64,000 nt of DNA, from positions 2,052,001-2,116,000 of the forward strand of contig NZ_CP019427.1 in the NCBI RefSeq assembly GCF_009834545.1. Direction: 5' to 3'. Position 1 is the stretch's first letter; every line of letters starts with the position of its first letter. Of this stretch, positions 1-8,591 are shown in pieces. This DNA is from Pseudomonas sp. S04 (GTDB lineage: Bacteria > Pseudomonadota > Gammaproteobacteria > Pseudomonadales > Pseudomonadaceae). The translations under genes were made by a program, and so were the position numbers. Under the pieces are notes generated by a model. It did no database searches. It was given only the letters and a program-made list of their open reading frames with translations, and was not told where the DNA came from.

Positions 1-2
1 CG

Positions 3-395
3 CCGCAGCGGCGCCTGGGCATTACCGAAAGCTGGGCCTGGCGCCTGCGCATGGTGCTCAGCACGGGTTTTCGCTGCACCCGGCGCTATCTGGACTATCA
101 CGCGGCCGTGGCTGCCTGCGTGCCATCGGACTCGGTGCACGTGCTGCCGTTGCTGGGGATTCATCCGCAATTCCAGGGTCAGCATTTCGGCGAGCAACTC
201 CTGCAAGCCGTGCACAATTGGTGCGCGGTAGACGAGCATTCCCAGGGGGTGGTGCTCGACACCGGGAATCCGCGTTATCTGGAGTTCTATAAGCGTCAGG
301 GGTATGAGGAGATTGGCGAGGTGGCGGTAGGGCCTGTACTTGAGCACGTGTTTTTCCACGCCAATCCGCAGGTGTTACATAGCGCAACAGCCTAA
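3..395 (+). CDS. GNAT-family N-acetyltransferase, 5' end missing
   Basis: The reading frame is open from the window edge, so the gene begins upstream. The visible C-terminal ~130 residues have the acetyl-CoA-binding part of the GNAT fold: a beta strand ending in LLGIHPQFQGQHFGEQLL (the Q/R-x-x-G-x-G/A-type loop) and a C-terminal strand ending in PRYLEFYKRQGYEE, the usual GNAT closing motif. The acceptor substrate cannot be told. The gene stops 65 bases before tamA, in the same direction; no terminator is obvious between them. Confidence 0.75.
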   Translation, partial: PQRRLGITESWAWRLRMVLSTGFRCTRRYLDYHAAVAACVPSDSVHVLPLLGIHPQFQGQHFGEQLLQAVHNWCAVDEHSQGVVLDTGNPRYLEFYKRQGYEEIGEVAVGPVLEHVFFHANPQVLHSATA

Positions 396-460
396 GGTCG
401 AACTTTTGTTCAGAATGTTCGCTCTATCACGCTCCCAAGCTCGTGATAGCATCCGCGCCT

Positions 461-2188
461 ATGAAGTTTCCAGGAAGATTTACCAGTGGCGTGCTCATGC
501 TGATCAGCAGCGCAGCGGCCCTGGCGCAAAGTGAATTGGACGTCAGGATCAAACCGTCCAATGACGAGCTGAAGGCCAACATCGAAGGCTATATCGGCGA
601 TCTCGGCGAACGCGATGAAGAAGCCCTGTTGCGCTTCAGTCGCGGTGCCGAGGAGCAGGCGCGCAAGGCCGCCCAGGCCTTGGGTTACTACCAGCCGCAA
701 ATCGAAAGCGAAGTCAAAGACGGCAAGTCACCCCGACTGGTGTTGAATATCGACCCCGGCGAGCCGGTACGCCTGCGCTACGTGACTATCCAGATTCTGG
801 GACCAGCCGCGACCCTCAAGTCCTTTCGTGTGCCCCAGAGCGACGTGCTCAAGCCCGGCGCCGTGCTCAATCACGGCCACTATGAAGACGCCAAGCGGCT
901 GATCCAGAACCAGGCCTCGCGCTTCGGCTTTTTCAGTGGTCGCTTTACCAGCCAGAAGCTTTCCGTCGACCCTCGGGCCGGTGTTGCCGACATCGACCTG
1001 GTCTATGACAGCGGCCCGCGTTATGCGCTGGGCAAGGTCAGCTTTGCCGGCGATACGCCCTTCGACGAGGACCTGCTGCAACGCATGGTGCCGTTCAAAA
1101 GTGGCGCGCCTTATGATTCCGAGTTGATCGCCGAGCTCAACCAGGCCCTGCAATCGTCGGGCTATTTCGAGTCCGTGCGGGTGGATGCCGCGCCGACCAC
1201 TGCCGCCAACGATGTAATTCCCGTGGCCGTCACCCTCGACACCCGTAAACCCCGGACCATGGGCCTGGGCCTGGGTTATTCGACGGACGTCGGGCCGCGA
1301 GCCAAGGCCAACTGGACACGCCACTGGGTCAATCCCGAAGGCCACAGCTATGGCTGGGAGGCCGAGCTCTCGGCGCCACGGCAGAACGTCGGCCTGTGGT
1401 ACGACGTGCCGCTGGACCCGCCGTTGACCGACAAGTTGCGGTTTGCCGGGGGCTATCAAAATGAAGAACTGGCCAACACCGACAGCTTGAGCAAACTGCT
1501 GACCCTGGGGCCGGAATGGCACAGCAAGTTGCCCAGCGGCTGGCAACGGGTGATCTCGTTGAAATGGCAGCACGAGGAGTATCGCCTGGGCGATGACTCG
1601 GGGATCAGTAACCTGTTGATGCCGGGCGTGAGTTATTCCTACCTGCGCAGTGACAACCGGATCGATCCGCACAACGGTTATCGCCTGCAATTTGACAGCA
1701 AGGTGGCCAAGGAAGGGCTGGGCTCGGACAACAACCTGTTATACGGCACCGCCCTGGCCAAGGGCCTGACCACGGTGCTGGACAACCACCGATTCCTCGC
1801 GCGTGCACAGATCGGGGGTTCGGCCACCAATGGCTACAAATCGATTCCGCCATCGCTGCGCTTCTTTGCCGGTGGTGACCAGAGCGTGCGCGGTTATGAC
1901 TACCAGAGCCTGTCGCCGGAAAACTCCGACGGCGACCGCGTAGGCGGACGCTACATGGTCTCCGGCAGCCTGGAGTACCAATACTCGGTTGCCGAAAAAT
2001 GGCGAGTCGCAACCTTCGTCGACCAAGGCAACTCGTTCAACGACTTCGAACTGCCGAGTCTCAAGACTGGGGTCGGCATGGGTGTGCGCTGGGTTTCGCC
2101 AGTCGGCCCGATCCGTCTCGACCTGGCCCATGCGCTGGATGACCCCGGCGGTATTCGTCTGCATTTTTCCATGGGGCCTGAGCTGTGA
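461..2188 (+). CDS. tamA: Translocation and assembly module outer-membrane protein TamA
   Basis: An Omp85-family outer-membrane protein that works with the inner-membrane-anchored TamB in assembly of outer-membrane proteins and in envelope lipid homeostasis. The ATG at 461 is chosen over the in-frame GTG at 443 because it gives a clean signal peptide (MKFPGRFTSGVLMLISSAAALAQ, cleavage after the last Ala-Gln region). Residues ~25-260 form the POTRA region, and the C-terminal ~310 residues form a 16-strand Omp85 barrel with the conserved FFAGGDQSVRGYDYQSLSP (R-G-Y/F lid-lock motif) and GPIRLDLAH near the end. 575 residues is normal for TamA. The stop overlaps the tamB start by four bases, so the two are translationally coupled. 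Confidence 0.94.
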   Translation: MKFPGRFTSGVLMLISSAAALAQSELDVRIKPSNDELKANIEGYIGDLGERDEEALLRFSRGAEEQARKAAQALGYYQPQIESEVKDGKSPRLVLNIDPGEPVRLRYVTIQILGPAATLKSFRVPQSDVLKPGAVLNHGHYEDAKRLIQNQASRFGFFSGRFTSQKLSVDPRAGVADIDLVYDSGPRYALGKVSFAGDTPFDEDLLQRMVPFKSGAPYDSELIAELNQALQSSGYFESVRVDAAPTTAANDVIPVAVTLDTRKPRTMGLGLGYSTDVGPRAKANWTRHWVNPEGHSYGWEAELSAPRQNVGLWYDVPLDPPLTDKLRFAGGYQNEELANTDSLSKLLTLGPEWHSKLPSGWQRVISLKWQHEEYRLGDDSGISNLLMPGVSYSYLRSDNRIDPHNGYRLQFDSKVAKEGLGSDNNLLYGTALAKGLTTVLDNHRFLARAQIGGSATNGYKSIPPSLRFFAGGDQSVRGYDYQSLSPENSDGDRVGGRYMVSGSLEYQYSVAEKWRVATFVDQGNSFNDFELPSLKTGVGMGVRWVSPVGPIRLDLAHALDDPGGIRLHFSMGPEL

Positions 2189-5100
2189 AGCGTGGTTTGA
2201 AAATAGCGTTGCTGGCCGTGCTGTCACTGGTGGTCCTGGTGCTGCTGGCGGTGGTGAGCCTGTTGGGAACCCAAGCCGGCAGCCGCTGGGCACTGAGTCA
2301 GGTGCCGGGTTTGAGCGTGGAGAATTTCCAGGGCCGCCTGGCCGGCCAGTGGAGTGCCGATCATGTGCTGTGGCAGCAGGGCCAGGACCGGGTTGAGCTG
2401 ATCAAGCCACTGCTGGCCTGGTCGCCGTTGTGCCTGACGCGCATGACCCTGTGCATCGAGCAATTGCACGCCGAGCAGGTGGTCCTGCAGTTTGCGCCGA
2501 GTACCGAGCCAAGCAGCGGGCCGATCAGCTTGCCGGAGTTGAAACTGCCGCTGGCGATCGAGCTGGGCGAGGTGCGAATCGGCAGCCTGCTGCTGGACGG
2601 CAGCGAGCAACTCAAGGACCTGCAACTGGTAGCGTACTGGACGGCGCAAGGGTTGCAGATCGACGCGTTGCGTCTGCAGCGCGATGACCTGCACCTGGAA
2701 CTGACCGGGCTGCTGCAACCGACCGGCAACTGGCCGCTGAGTGCCAGCGGCAATCTGACTATGCCGATGCCCGGCAACACGCCCTTGGCACTGACGCTGA
2801 AGGTCAATGGCAACCTGCTGCAAACCCTCAACCTCGAGGCCGACAGCAGCGGTTACCTGCAAGGCCGTCTGACCGGCGAGCTGCAGCCGCTGGCCGACAA
2901 CCTGCCGGCCAAGGTGCGCATTACCGCCGATGGTTTCAAGGCCAGTGCCGACCTGCCGGACACCCTGCAACTCAATCAGCTTGAGCTCAGCGGTAGCGGT
3001 GACCTGAAAAACGGCTATCAACTGCTGGGCAAGGCCAGCTTGCCGGCCGAGGACGGACCGGTGGCCCTGCTACTGCAAGGCAAGGTCGACGCCAAGGGTG
3101 CACAGATCGCCGGGCTGGATCTCAACGCCAACGATCAGCAAAGCCTCAAGCTGACCGGCCAGATCGATTGGTCCGAGGGCCTGGTCGCCGAGGCGAAGAT
3201 CGACTGGCTGGATTTCCCCTGGCACCGTTTGTATCCGCTGATCGACGAGCCTGAGGTGGCGCTGCGCAGCTTCAACGGTGAGGTGGCGTACCGCGACGGT
3301 AACTACCTGGGCAACTTCAAGGCAGCGTTGGACGGTCCGGCCGGGGCCTTCAGCCTGAGCAGCCCGTTCAGTGGCGACCTGACGCAAATCTTCCTGCCGC
3401 AACTGCAATTGGTCGCAGGGCAGGGCAAGGCCGCAGGACATTTGAACCTGAAGTTTGCCGACGGCATCGCCTGGGACACCGCGCTTGACCTGTCGGCGCT
3501 CAACCCGGCGTACTGGCTGGCGGAGCTGCCGGGCACCCTGGCCGGGCCTTTGCGCAGCAAGGGCGAGATGCGCAATGAACAACTGAGCCTGAGTGCCGAC
3601 CTTGACCTCAAGGGCAAGCTGCGTGGCCAGCCGGCGGTGTTGCAAGCCAAGGCCGACGGCGCGGGCGAGCGCTGGAACCTCAGTGCCTTGCAGATCCGCC
3701 TGGGCGAGAACCGCATCGATGGCAGCGCCAGCCTGCAGCAAACACTCAGCGGCCAACTCGATATCAAGGCCCCGCGTTTGGGCCAGCTGTGGCCGCAGTT
3801 GCGCGGTCAACTCAATGGCCGGCTCGACGTCGCAGGCACAGTGCAGGCGCCCCAGGGCAAGCTCGCCCTGCAGGGTGTGCAGTTGGCCCTGGACGACAAT
3901 CGCCTGAAAAGCCTCAACCTCGACGCCACTCTCGACAGCGCACAACGGGCGCAGATCGACCTCAAGGGCAGCGGCATAACGGTCGGCGATAACCAGTTGG
4001 GCACCCTGACGGCCACTGGCACGGGCACCCTCAAGCAGCAGAAGCTGCAACTGGACCTGCAAGGCCCATTGCTGAAATTGGCGCTGGGCCTGGACGGCAA
4101 CCTGGACCAAGGCAACTGGCGTGGACGCCTGGCCAGCGGCGACATTCAGGCCGGCGGCCAGGACTGGCAACTGCAGGGGCCGGCGAAAATCGAACGCCTG
4201 GCCGATGGCAAGCTGACCTTCGGCGCCCACTGCTGGACGTCTGGCCCCGCCAGTTTGTGTGGCGAGGATCAGCGCCTGATGCCCGAGCCGAAACTGCGCT
4301 ATCACCTCAAGCAATTCCCCATCGACAGCCTGGCGCAATGGCTGCCCAAGGATTTCGCCTGGCAGGGCAAGCTCAACGCCGACGTGCAACTGGACCTGCC
4401 GGCCAGCGGGCCGAAAGGCCAGGTGCTGGTGGACGCGAGCGGCGGCACTTTGCGCATGAAGGAAAAGGACCAGTGGCTGGATTTCCCTTACCAGACACTG
4501 AAACTCACCAGCACCCTGAACCCCAAGCGTATCGACACCCAACTGAATTTTGTCGGCGGCAAGCTGGGTGAGCTGATGGTGCAGGCGCAGATCAACCCGC
4601 TGCCTAAAAACAAACCCCTGAGCGGCTCGTTCCGCCTCAGTGGGCTGGACCTCTCGGTGGCGCGGCCGTTTGTGCCAATGGTCGAGAAACTGGCCGGCCG
4701 CCTGAACGGCAGCGGCACCTTGTCCGGTGGGCTATTGGCGCCCAAGGTCAACGGTAACCTGACCTTGAGCGAGGGTGAGATTTCCGGGCCACAACTGCCG
4801 ACGCGGTTCGAGGCCCTGCAGTTGCAGGCGCAGATTGCCGGCGAAAGCGTGCAGCTCAACGGTGGCTGGAAAAGCGGCAAGAGCGGGCAGGGCAGCCTCA
4901 CGGGCCAGGTGGACTGGGGGCAGGCCCTGGTGGTCGACCTCAGCCTGCGGGGCAGCCAACTGCCGGTGAGCGTCGAACCCTACGCGGCCCTGGAAGTGGC
5001 GCCGGACCTGAAGATCTCGATCAAGGACGACAAGCTGGCGATCACCGGCAAGGTGCTGGTGCCCAAGGGCGAGATCACAGTGCGCGAGTTGCCACCATCG

Positions 5101-5856
5101 ACGGTCAAGGTCTCCGATGACACGGTGATCGTCGGGCACCAGACCGAAGAGGGCAAGGCACCTATGGCCATGGCCATGGATGTCGAAGTGATAGTCGGCG
5201 AAGACCGGCTCAGCTTTGCCGGTTTTGGCCTGACCGCCAACCTCAAGGGGCACGTGCATATCGGCGACAACCTCGACACCCGGGGCGAATTGTGGCTCAA
5301 CGACGGGCGTTACCGCGCCTACGGCCAGCGCCTGACTGTACGCCGTGCACGGCTGCTGTTCGCCGGGCCCATTGACCAGCCGTACCTGGACATCGAAGCG
5401 ATTCGCCAGACCGACGACATCATTGCCGGTATCCGCCTGAGCGGCAGCGCCGAGCAGCCGACTACGCAGATTTTCTCGGAGCCGGCGATGAGCCAGGAGC
5501 AAGCATTGTCCTACCTGGTGCTCGGCCGTCCGCTGAGCACCAACGGTGAAGACAACAACATGCTTGCGCAAGCGGCGCTGGGCCTGGGGTTGATGGGCAG
5601 CTCGGACCTCACCGGGAGCTTGGCGAAGAACCTTGGCATCGATGATTTCCAGCTCGACACCGAGGGCAGCGGCACCGCCACCAGTGTGGTCGCCAGTGGT
5701 GACATTACCGAGAAGCTCAGCCTGCGTTATGGCGTTGGTGTGTTTGAGCCGGCCAACACCATTGCCTTGCGCTACAAGCTGAGCAAAAAGGTCTATCTGG
5801 AAGCCGCCAGCGGGATCGCCAGTTCGTTGGACATCTTCTATAAGCGGGATTTCTGA
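2185..5856 (+). CDS. tamB: Translocation and assembly module inner-membrane protein TamB
   Basis: A 1223-residue AsmA-like/TamB protein. It begins with GTG inside the tamA stop (GTGA overlap). Residues ~5-30 are one hydrophobic anchor; the rest is a long periplasmic beta-rich, repetitive body rich in Leu/Gln/Gly, as expected for a hydrophobic groove that spans the periplasm. The last ~350 residues are the conserved TamB domain (formerly DUF490), with DIEAIRQTDDIIAGIRLSG and SQEQALSYLVLGRPLS, and the protein ends in a beta strand followed by Phe (YKRDF), consistent with docking to TamA. Nothing follows for ~770 bases in this direction. Confidence 0.94.
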   Translation: MKRGLKIALLAVLSLVVLVLLAVVSLLGTQAGSRWALSQVPGLSVENFQGRLAGQWSADHVLWQQGQDRVELIKPLLAWSPLCLTRMTLCIEQLHAEQVVLQFAPSTEPSSGPISLPELKLPLAIELGEVRIGSLLLDGSEQLKDLQLVAYWTAQGLQIDALRLQRDDLHLELTGLLQPTGNWPLSASGNLTMPMPGNTPLALTLKVNGNLLQTLNLEADSSGYLQGRLTGELQPLADNLPAKVRITADGFKASADLPDTLQLNQLELSGSGDLKNGYQLLGKASLPAEDGPVALLLQGKVDAKGAQIAGLDLNANDQQSLKLTGQIDWSEGLVAEAKIDWLDFPWHRLYPLIDEPEVALRSFNGEVAYRDGNYLGNFKAALDGPAGAFSLSSPFSGDLTQIFLPQLQLVAGQGKAAGHLNLKFADGIAWDTALDLSALNPAYWLAELPGTLAGPLRSKGEMRNEQLSLSADLDLKGKLRGQPAVLQAKADGAGERWNLSALQIRLGENRIDGSASLQQTLSGQLDIKAPRLGQLWPQLRGQLNGRLDVAGTVQAPQGKLALQGVQLALDDNRLKSLNLDATLDSAQRAQIDLKGSGITVGDNQLGTLTATGTGTLKQQKLQLDLQGPLLKLALGLDGNLDQGNWRGRLASGDIQAGGQDWQLQGPAKIERLADGKLTFGAHCWTSGPASLCGEDQRLMPEPKLRYHLKQFPIDSLAQWLPKDFAWQGKLNADVQLDLPASGPKGQVLVDASGGTLRMKEKDQWLDFPYQTLKLTSTLNPKRIDTQLNFVGGKLGELMVQAQINPLPKNKPLSGSFRLSGLDLSVARPFVPMVEKLAGRLNGSGTLSGGLLAPKVNGNLTLSEGEISGPQLPTRFEALQLQAQIAGESVQLNGGWKSGKSGQGSLTGQVDWGQALVVDLSLRGSQLPVSVEPYAALEVAPDLKISIKDDKLAITGKVLVPKGEITVRELPPSTVKVSDDTVIVGHQTEEGKAPMAMAMDVEVIVGEDRLSFAGFGLTANLKGHVHIGDNLDTRGELWLNDGRYRAYGQRLTVRRARLLFAGPIDQPYLDIEAIRQTDDIIAGIRLSGSAEQPTTQIFSEPAMSQEQALSYLVLGRPLSTNGEDNNMLAQAALGLGLMGSSDLTGSLAKNLGIDDFQLDTEGSGTATSVVASGDITEKLSLRYGVGVFEPANTIALRYKLSKKVYLEAASGIASSLDIFYKRDF

Positions 5857-5939
5857 GGGCTCGGCCTTGTTGAGCTGAAAGGAGCTGTTATCGTTTGGTC
5901 TTGGTCTTGTGGGTATATCCGTTGCTGCGGTAATGGCGG

Positions 5940-6260
5940 CTTAAGGTTTCGCCCTTACGGCGAGGCACTTTTGTCAAACGACACAAAAGTACCCAAAAAG
6001 TCTTGCCCCAGCGTTCGGCCCCTCGCTAAGGCTCGGGGTCCCTTCGCTACGGTATCCATCCGGGGGCATCGCCTACGGTTTGCTTCGCTGCACCTCCTCT
6101 CGATGCATGCGGCTTCGCCGCACGGCGCTACGCGCCTCCCCCCTGATGGACACCTTCGCTCAGCCTGCCGAAGGGGCGGGTGGATCAAGATCAAAAGCCA
6201 GAGCACGGCGACCTGACAGTCGGCCTGAGTGGTAAGAGCGGACGAGGCGGCCTACCGGCC
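5940..6260. repeat. Long intergenic repeat-rich block
   Basis: No credible gene lies between tamB (ends 5856) and the MarR gene. This block has the look of the dispersed intergenic repeats of fluorescent pseudomonads: a stretch containing ACACAAAAGTACCCAAAAAG at ~5981-6000, then several short out-of-phase GC-rich inverted segments (GCTAAGGCTCGGGG, GGCTTCGCCGCACGGC, CAGCCTGCCGAAGGGG). The phrase CTGCCGA(A/C)GG...GGTGGATCAAG occurs at ~6164-6188 and again, more diverged, at ~6406-6430, so part of the block is duplicated. Short open frames across it have no family signature and are not called. Confidence 0.55.
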
Positions 6261-6289
6261 GGCCTGTTTGCCCTGGTGTCGCGTTCCCT

Positions 6290-6314
6290 TGTGGGAGCGG
6301 GCTTGCCCGCGATG
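6290..6314. repeat. REP element
   Basis: TGTGGGAGCGGGCTTGCCCG followed by CGATG is the common Pseudomonas REP core, with the short palindrome GCGGGCTTGCCCGC. A degraded relative (CCTGTGGGAGAGCCGGGCGG, then TTCGCGATAGCG) lies at about 6466-6512. Confidence 0.8.
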
Positions 6315-6560
6315 ACGATCTCCGCCAAACCACAGATCTCGGCAATCCCCCAATCCCCGCCGCCCTTCAACGCACCGATTTCCCTTATTTAAACCTTTAC
6401 TCATCCTGCCGACGGTGCAGGTGGATCAAGCGTCAAAGTCGGCCTGGTTTTTTCTGGTGTCGTATTCCCTGTGGGAGAGCCGGGCGGCGCTTCGCTTGTT
6501 CGCGATAGCGGTCCGGCGACTGCCTATTTTATAAATTGCAAAGCTTGCTAACTATTTCCT

Positions 6561-6588
6561 TTGACATTCACTGCCTAGGCAGTAATAT
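6561..6588 (+). promoter_or_regulatory. Promoter of the MarR-efflux operon
   Basis: TTGACA at 6561-6566 and TAATAT at 6583-6588, 16 bases apart, give a strong sigma-70 promoter. The spacer is almost entirely filled by a 14-base perfect palindrome (6570-6583), so a regulator bound there would block RNA polymerase directly. The start codon of the MarR gene is 42 bases beyond the -10 box. Confidence 0.8.
6571..6582. promoter_or_regulatory. Palindromic operator 1 for the MarR-type regulator
   Basis: CTGCCTAGGCAG is a perfect 12-base palindrome (14 with flanking A/T) lying between the -35 and -10 boxes. It is repeated 33 bases downstream. Assignment to the adjacent MarR protein is inference from position. 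Confidence 0.75.
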
Positions 6589-6603
6589 CTCGACACATAT
6601 TCA

Positions 6604-6615
6604 CTGCCTAGGCAG
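6604..6615. promoter_or_regulatory. Palindromic operator 2 for the MarR-type regulator
   Basis: The same CTGCCTAGGCAG palindrome, preceded by the same ATTCA as copy 1. Its centre is 33 bases from the centre of copy 1, about three helical turns, so two dimers would sit on one face of the DNA. It lies just in front of the ribosome-binding site and start codon. Confidence 0.75.
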
Positions 6616-6630
6616 CCAATAGGTCGTCAG

Positions 6631-7104
6631 ATGAAACATTTTTCCCCGGAAAACTTTCGCAATTGCCACCTCGGTCTCCTGCTGGGGCGCGCCGCCTTGC
6701 TCAAGGATCGGATCATCGACACCCACATGGAACCCCACGGCATTACCGCCGCGCAGTTCAAGGTGTTGATCATCATGGCCCAGTACGGCGTCGACACCCC
6801 GGCCGAGTTGTGCCGCCATCTGTCCCTGGATAGCGGTTCGATGACCCGCATGCTCGACCGTCTGGAGCACAAAGGCCTGCTGGTCCGCCAACGCTGTGCA
6901 GATGACCGGCGCCTGGTGCGCCTGGGCCTGACCGAGGAAGGCCAGGTGCTGGCCGACAAGTTGCCGGGCATTGGCGTCAACGCGATGAACCAGTTGGCCG
7001 GCGCCCTCGACTCCGAGGAGTTGCAGACCCTGGAAGCCATCCTCAAGAAAATTTTGCTGGCCGCCGGTGATCCCATCACCGTGCTGCGGGTAGGTGACCA
7101 ATGA
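6631..7104 (+). CDS. MarR-family transcriptional regulator (EmrR/MprA-like)
   Basis: 157 residues, the usual MarR length. The winged helix-turn-helix covers about residues 40-105: PAELCRHLSLDSGSMTRMLD is the recognition region and DDRRLVRLGLTEEGQ is the wing. It is the first gene of an operon with an outer-membrane channel, adaptor and MFS pump, the arrangement typical of ligand-relieved MarR repressors of drug efflux. Its stop overlaps the next start by four bases (ATGA). Two identical palindromes in its own promoter suggest autorepression together with the pump genes. The inducing ligand cannot be read from the sequence. Confidence 0.9.
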   Translation: MKHFSPENFRNCHLGLLLGRAALLKDRIIDTHMEPHGITAAQFKVLIIMAQYGVDTPAELCRHLSLDSGSMTRMLDRLEHKGLLVRQRCADDRRLVRLGLTEEGQVLADKLPGIGVNAMNQLAGALDSEELQTLEAILKKILLAAGDPITVLRVGDQ

Positions 7105-8576
7105 GCGATAAAACCCTGGGTTCCCGACTGGCCCTGGTGCTGATGGCCATGAGCCTGGCCGGGTGTGCCAACTACAGCGGCCTGACCACCGAAGGTGTGA
7201 GCCTTGATGCAAAAGCCCTGCAGGCCGGGCAATCCCTCAACGGTGTGACGCTGTCGGCGGCGGCCTGGCCGAAAAACGACTGGTGGCAGAGCCTGGGCGA
7301 TCCGCAATTGGACGGGTTGATCCGCGAAGCCCTGCGTGACAGCCCGGATATGCAGATCGCCAGCGCCCGGGCCCATCAGGCCAGTGCCGCTGCCGGTGCG
7401 GCGAATGCTGCGCGCATGCCGACCCTGGATGCCAGCACCGGTATCCGCCGCGAGCGGTTGGCCCAGTATCAGGACCCGACCTTGCAGGGTGACTCCTACG
7501 ACACCATGCGCAGCCTCGGCGCGACCTTCAATTACACCTTCGATCTGTGGGGCGGCCAGCGTGACGCCTGGGAGGCTGCGTTGGGCCAGGCCCGGGCCGC
7601 CGAGGTCGATCGCCAGGCGGCACAGTTGACCCTGGCCGCCGACGTTGCCCGCGCCTACAGCGACCTGGGCCAGGCCCATATCGTCCACGACCTGGCCACT
7701 GAAGACCTCAAGCGCACCCGGCAATTGCTGACCCTGAGCCAGCGGCGCCTCAGCGCCGGCATCGACAGCCAGTATCAGTACCAGCAGAACCAGAGCCTGG
7801 AGGCGAGCTCCGAGGCTTCGCTGATCGATGCCGAGAAAAACCTGCAGAGCGCCAAAATCGCCCTCGCAGTGTTGCTCGGCAAAGGCCCGGATCGGGGTAA
7901 CGAAATCACCCGGCCGCACATTCTGCAAGCCAGCGCCGTGGCCTTGCCCTCGGTGTTGCCAGCCGAACTGCTGGGCCGCCGCCCGGACCTGGTCGCGGCG
8001 CGCTGGCGAGTCGAGGCGGCGAGCGAGAGTATTGATGCCGGCAAGACCACTTTCTACCCCAACCTCAACCTGAGCGCCGCGGCCGGGGTCGAGTCGTTGC
8101 TGGGCAACGCGATGTTTGGTTCGACCAGCCGCTTCTTCAACGTCGCCCCGACGATTTCCCTGCCGATTTTCGACGGTGGTCGCCTGCGCGCCGACCTCGA
8201 TGCCAAGGATGCCGACTACGACCTGGCGGTGGCGCAGTACAACAAAAGCCTGGTCAAGGCGCTGGGGGAAGTCAGCGACAGCCTGTCCCAGTTGCGTGAC
8301 GTCGGTCGGCAGATCGTCGCCCAGCAACACGCCACCGACATTGCCCAGGACTCCTACAACACCGTGCTGGAGCGCTATGGCTCCGGCGTCGGCAACTACC
8401 TGGACGTGCTCAGCATCGAGCAGCAACTGCTCGGCGCCGAGCGTCAGTTGGCGAACCTCAATGCCGAACAGATCGATCTGTCGATCCAACTGATGCAGGC
8501 CCTGGGTGGCGGCTTTCATGGCGACAGCCTGGCTGCGGCCGGCCCATCCCCGGCGCCTGCCACGCGCAATCAATAA
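7101..8576 (+). CDS. Efflux outer-membrane lipoprotein, NodT/OprM-type
   Basis: A TolC-superfamily channel of 491 residues. The N-terminus has a lipoprotein signal (SLAGC at ~20, lipobox Cys after Gly-Ala-type context), and the body has the two alpha-helical outer-membrane factor repeats. DLWGGQRDAWEAAL is the conserved strand-helix turn of repeat 1; PISLPIFDGGRLRADLDAKDADYD is its counterpart in repeat 2. It overlaps the MarR gene by four bases and is followed after 15 bases by the adaptor. It would form the exit duct of the pump encoded next. Confidence 0.92.
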   Translation: MSDKTLGSRLALVLMAMSLAGCANYSGLTTEGVSLDAKALQAGQSLNGVTLSAAAWPKNDWWQSLGDPQLDGLIREALRDSPDMQIASARAHQASAAAGAANAARMPTLDASTGIRRERLAQYQDPTLQGDSYDTMRSLGATFNYTFDLWGGQRDAWEAALGQARAAEVDRQAAQLTLAADVARAYSDLGQAHIVHDLATEDLKRTRQLLTLSQRRLSAGIDSQYQYQQNQSLEASSEASLIDAEKNLQSAKIALAVLLGKGPDRGNEITRPHILQASAVALPSVLPAELLGRRPDLVAARWRVEAASESIDAGKTTFYPNLNLSAAAGVESLLGNAMFGSTSRFFNVAPTISLPIFDGGRLRADLDAKDADYDLAVAQYNKSLVKALGEVSDSLSQLRDVGRQIVAQQHATDIAQDSYNTVLERYGSGVGNYLDVLSIEQQLLGAERQLANLNAEQIDLSIQLMQALGGGFHGDSLAAAGPSPAPATRNQ

Positions 8577-8591
8577 TTCAAGGTACTAGTC

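Noticed and set aside
3070..4542. A 490-codon minus-strand open frame inside tamB
   Set aside because: Antisense shadow of tamB, low-complexity Leu/Gln/Ala composition, no ribosome-binding site.
6627..8573. A 648-codon open frame on the minus strand across the MarR and outer-membrane channel genes
   Set aside because: It is antisense to two well-supported genes, lacks any family motif, and high-GC codon bias readily gives such shadow frames.
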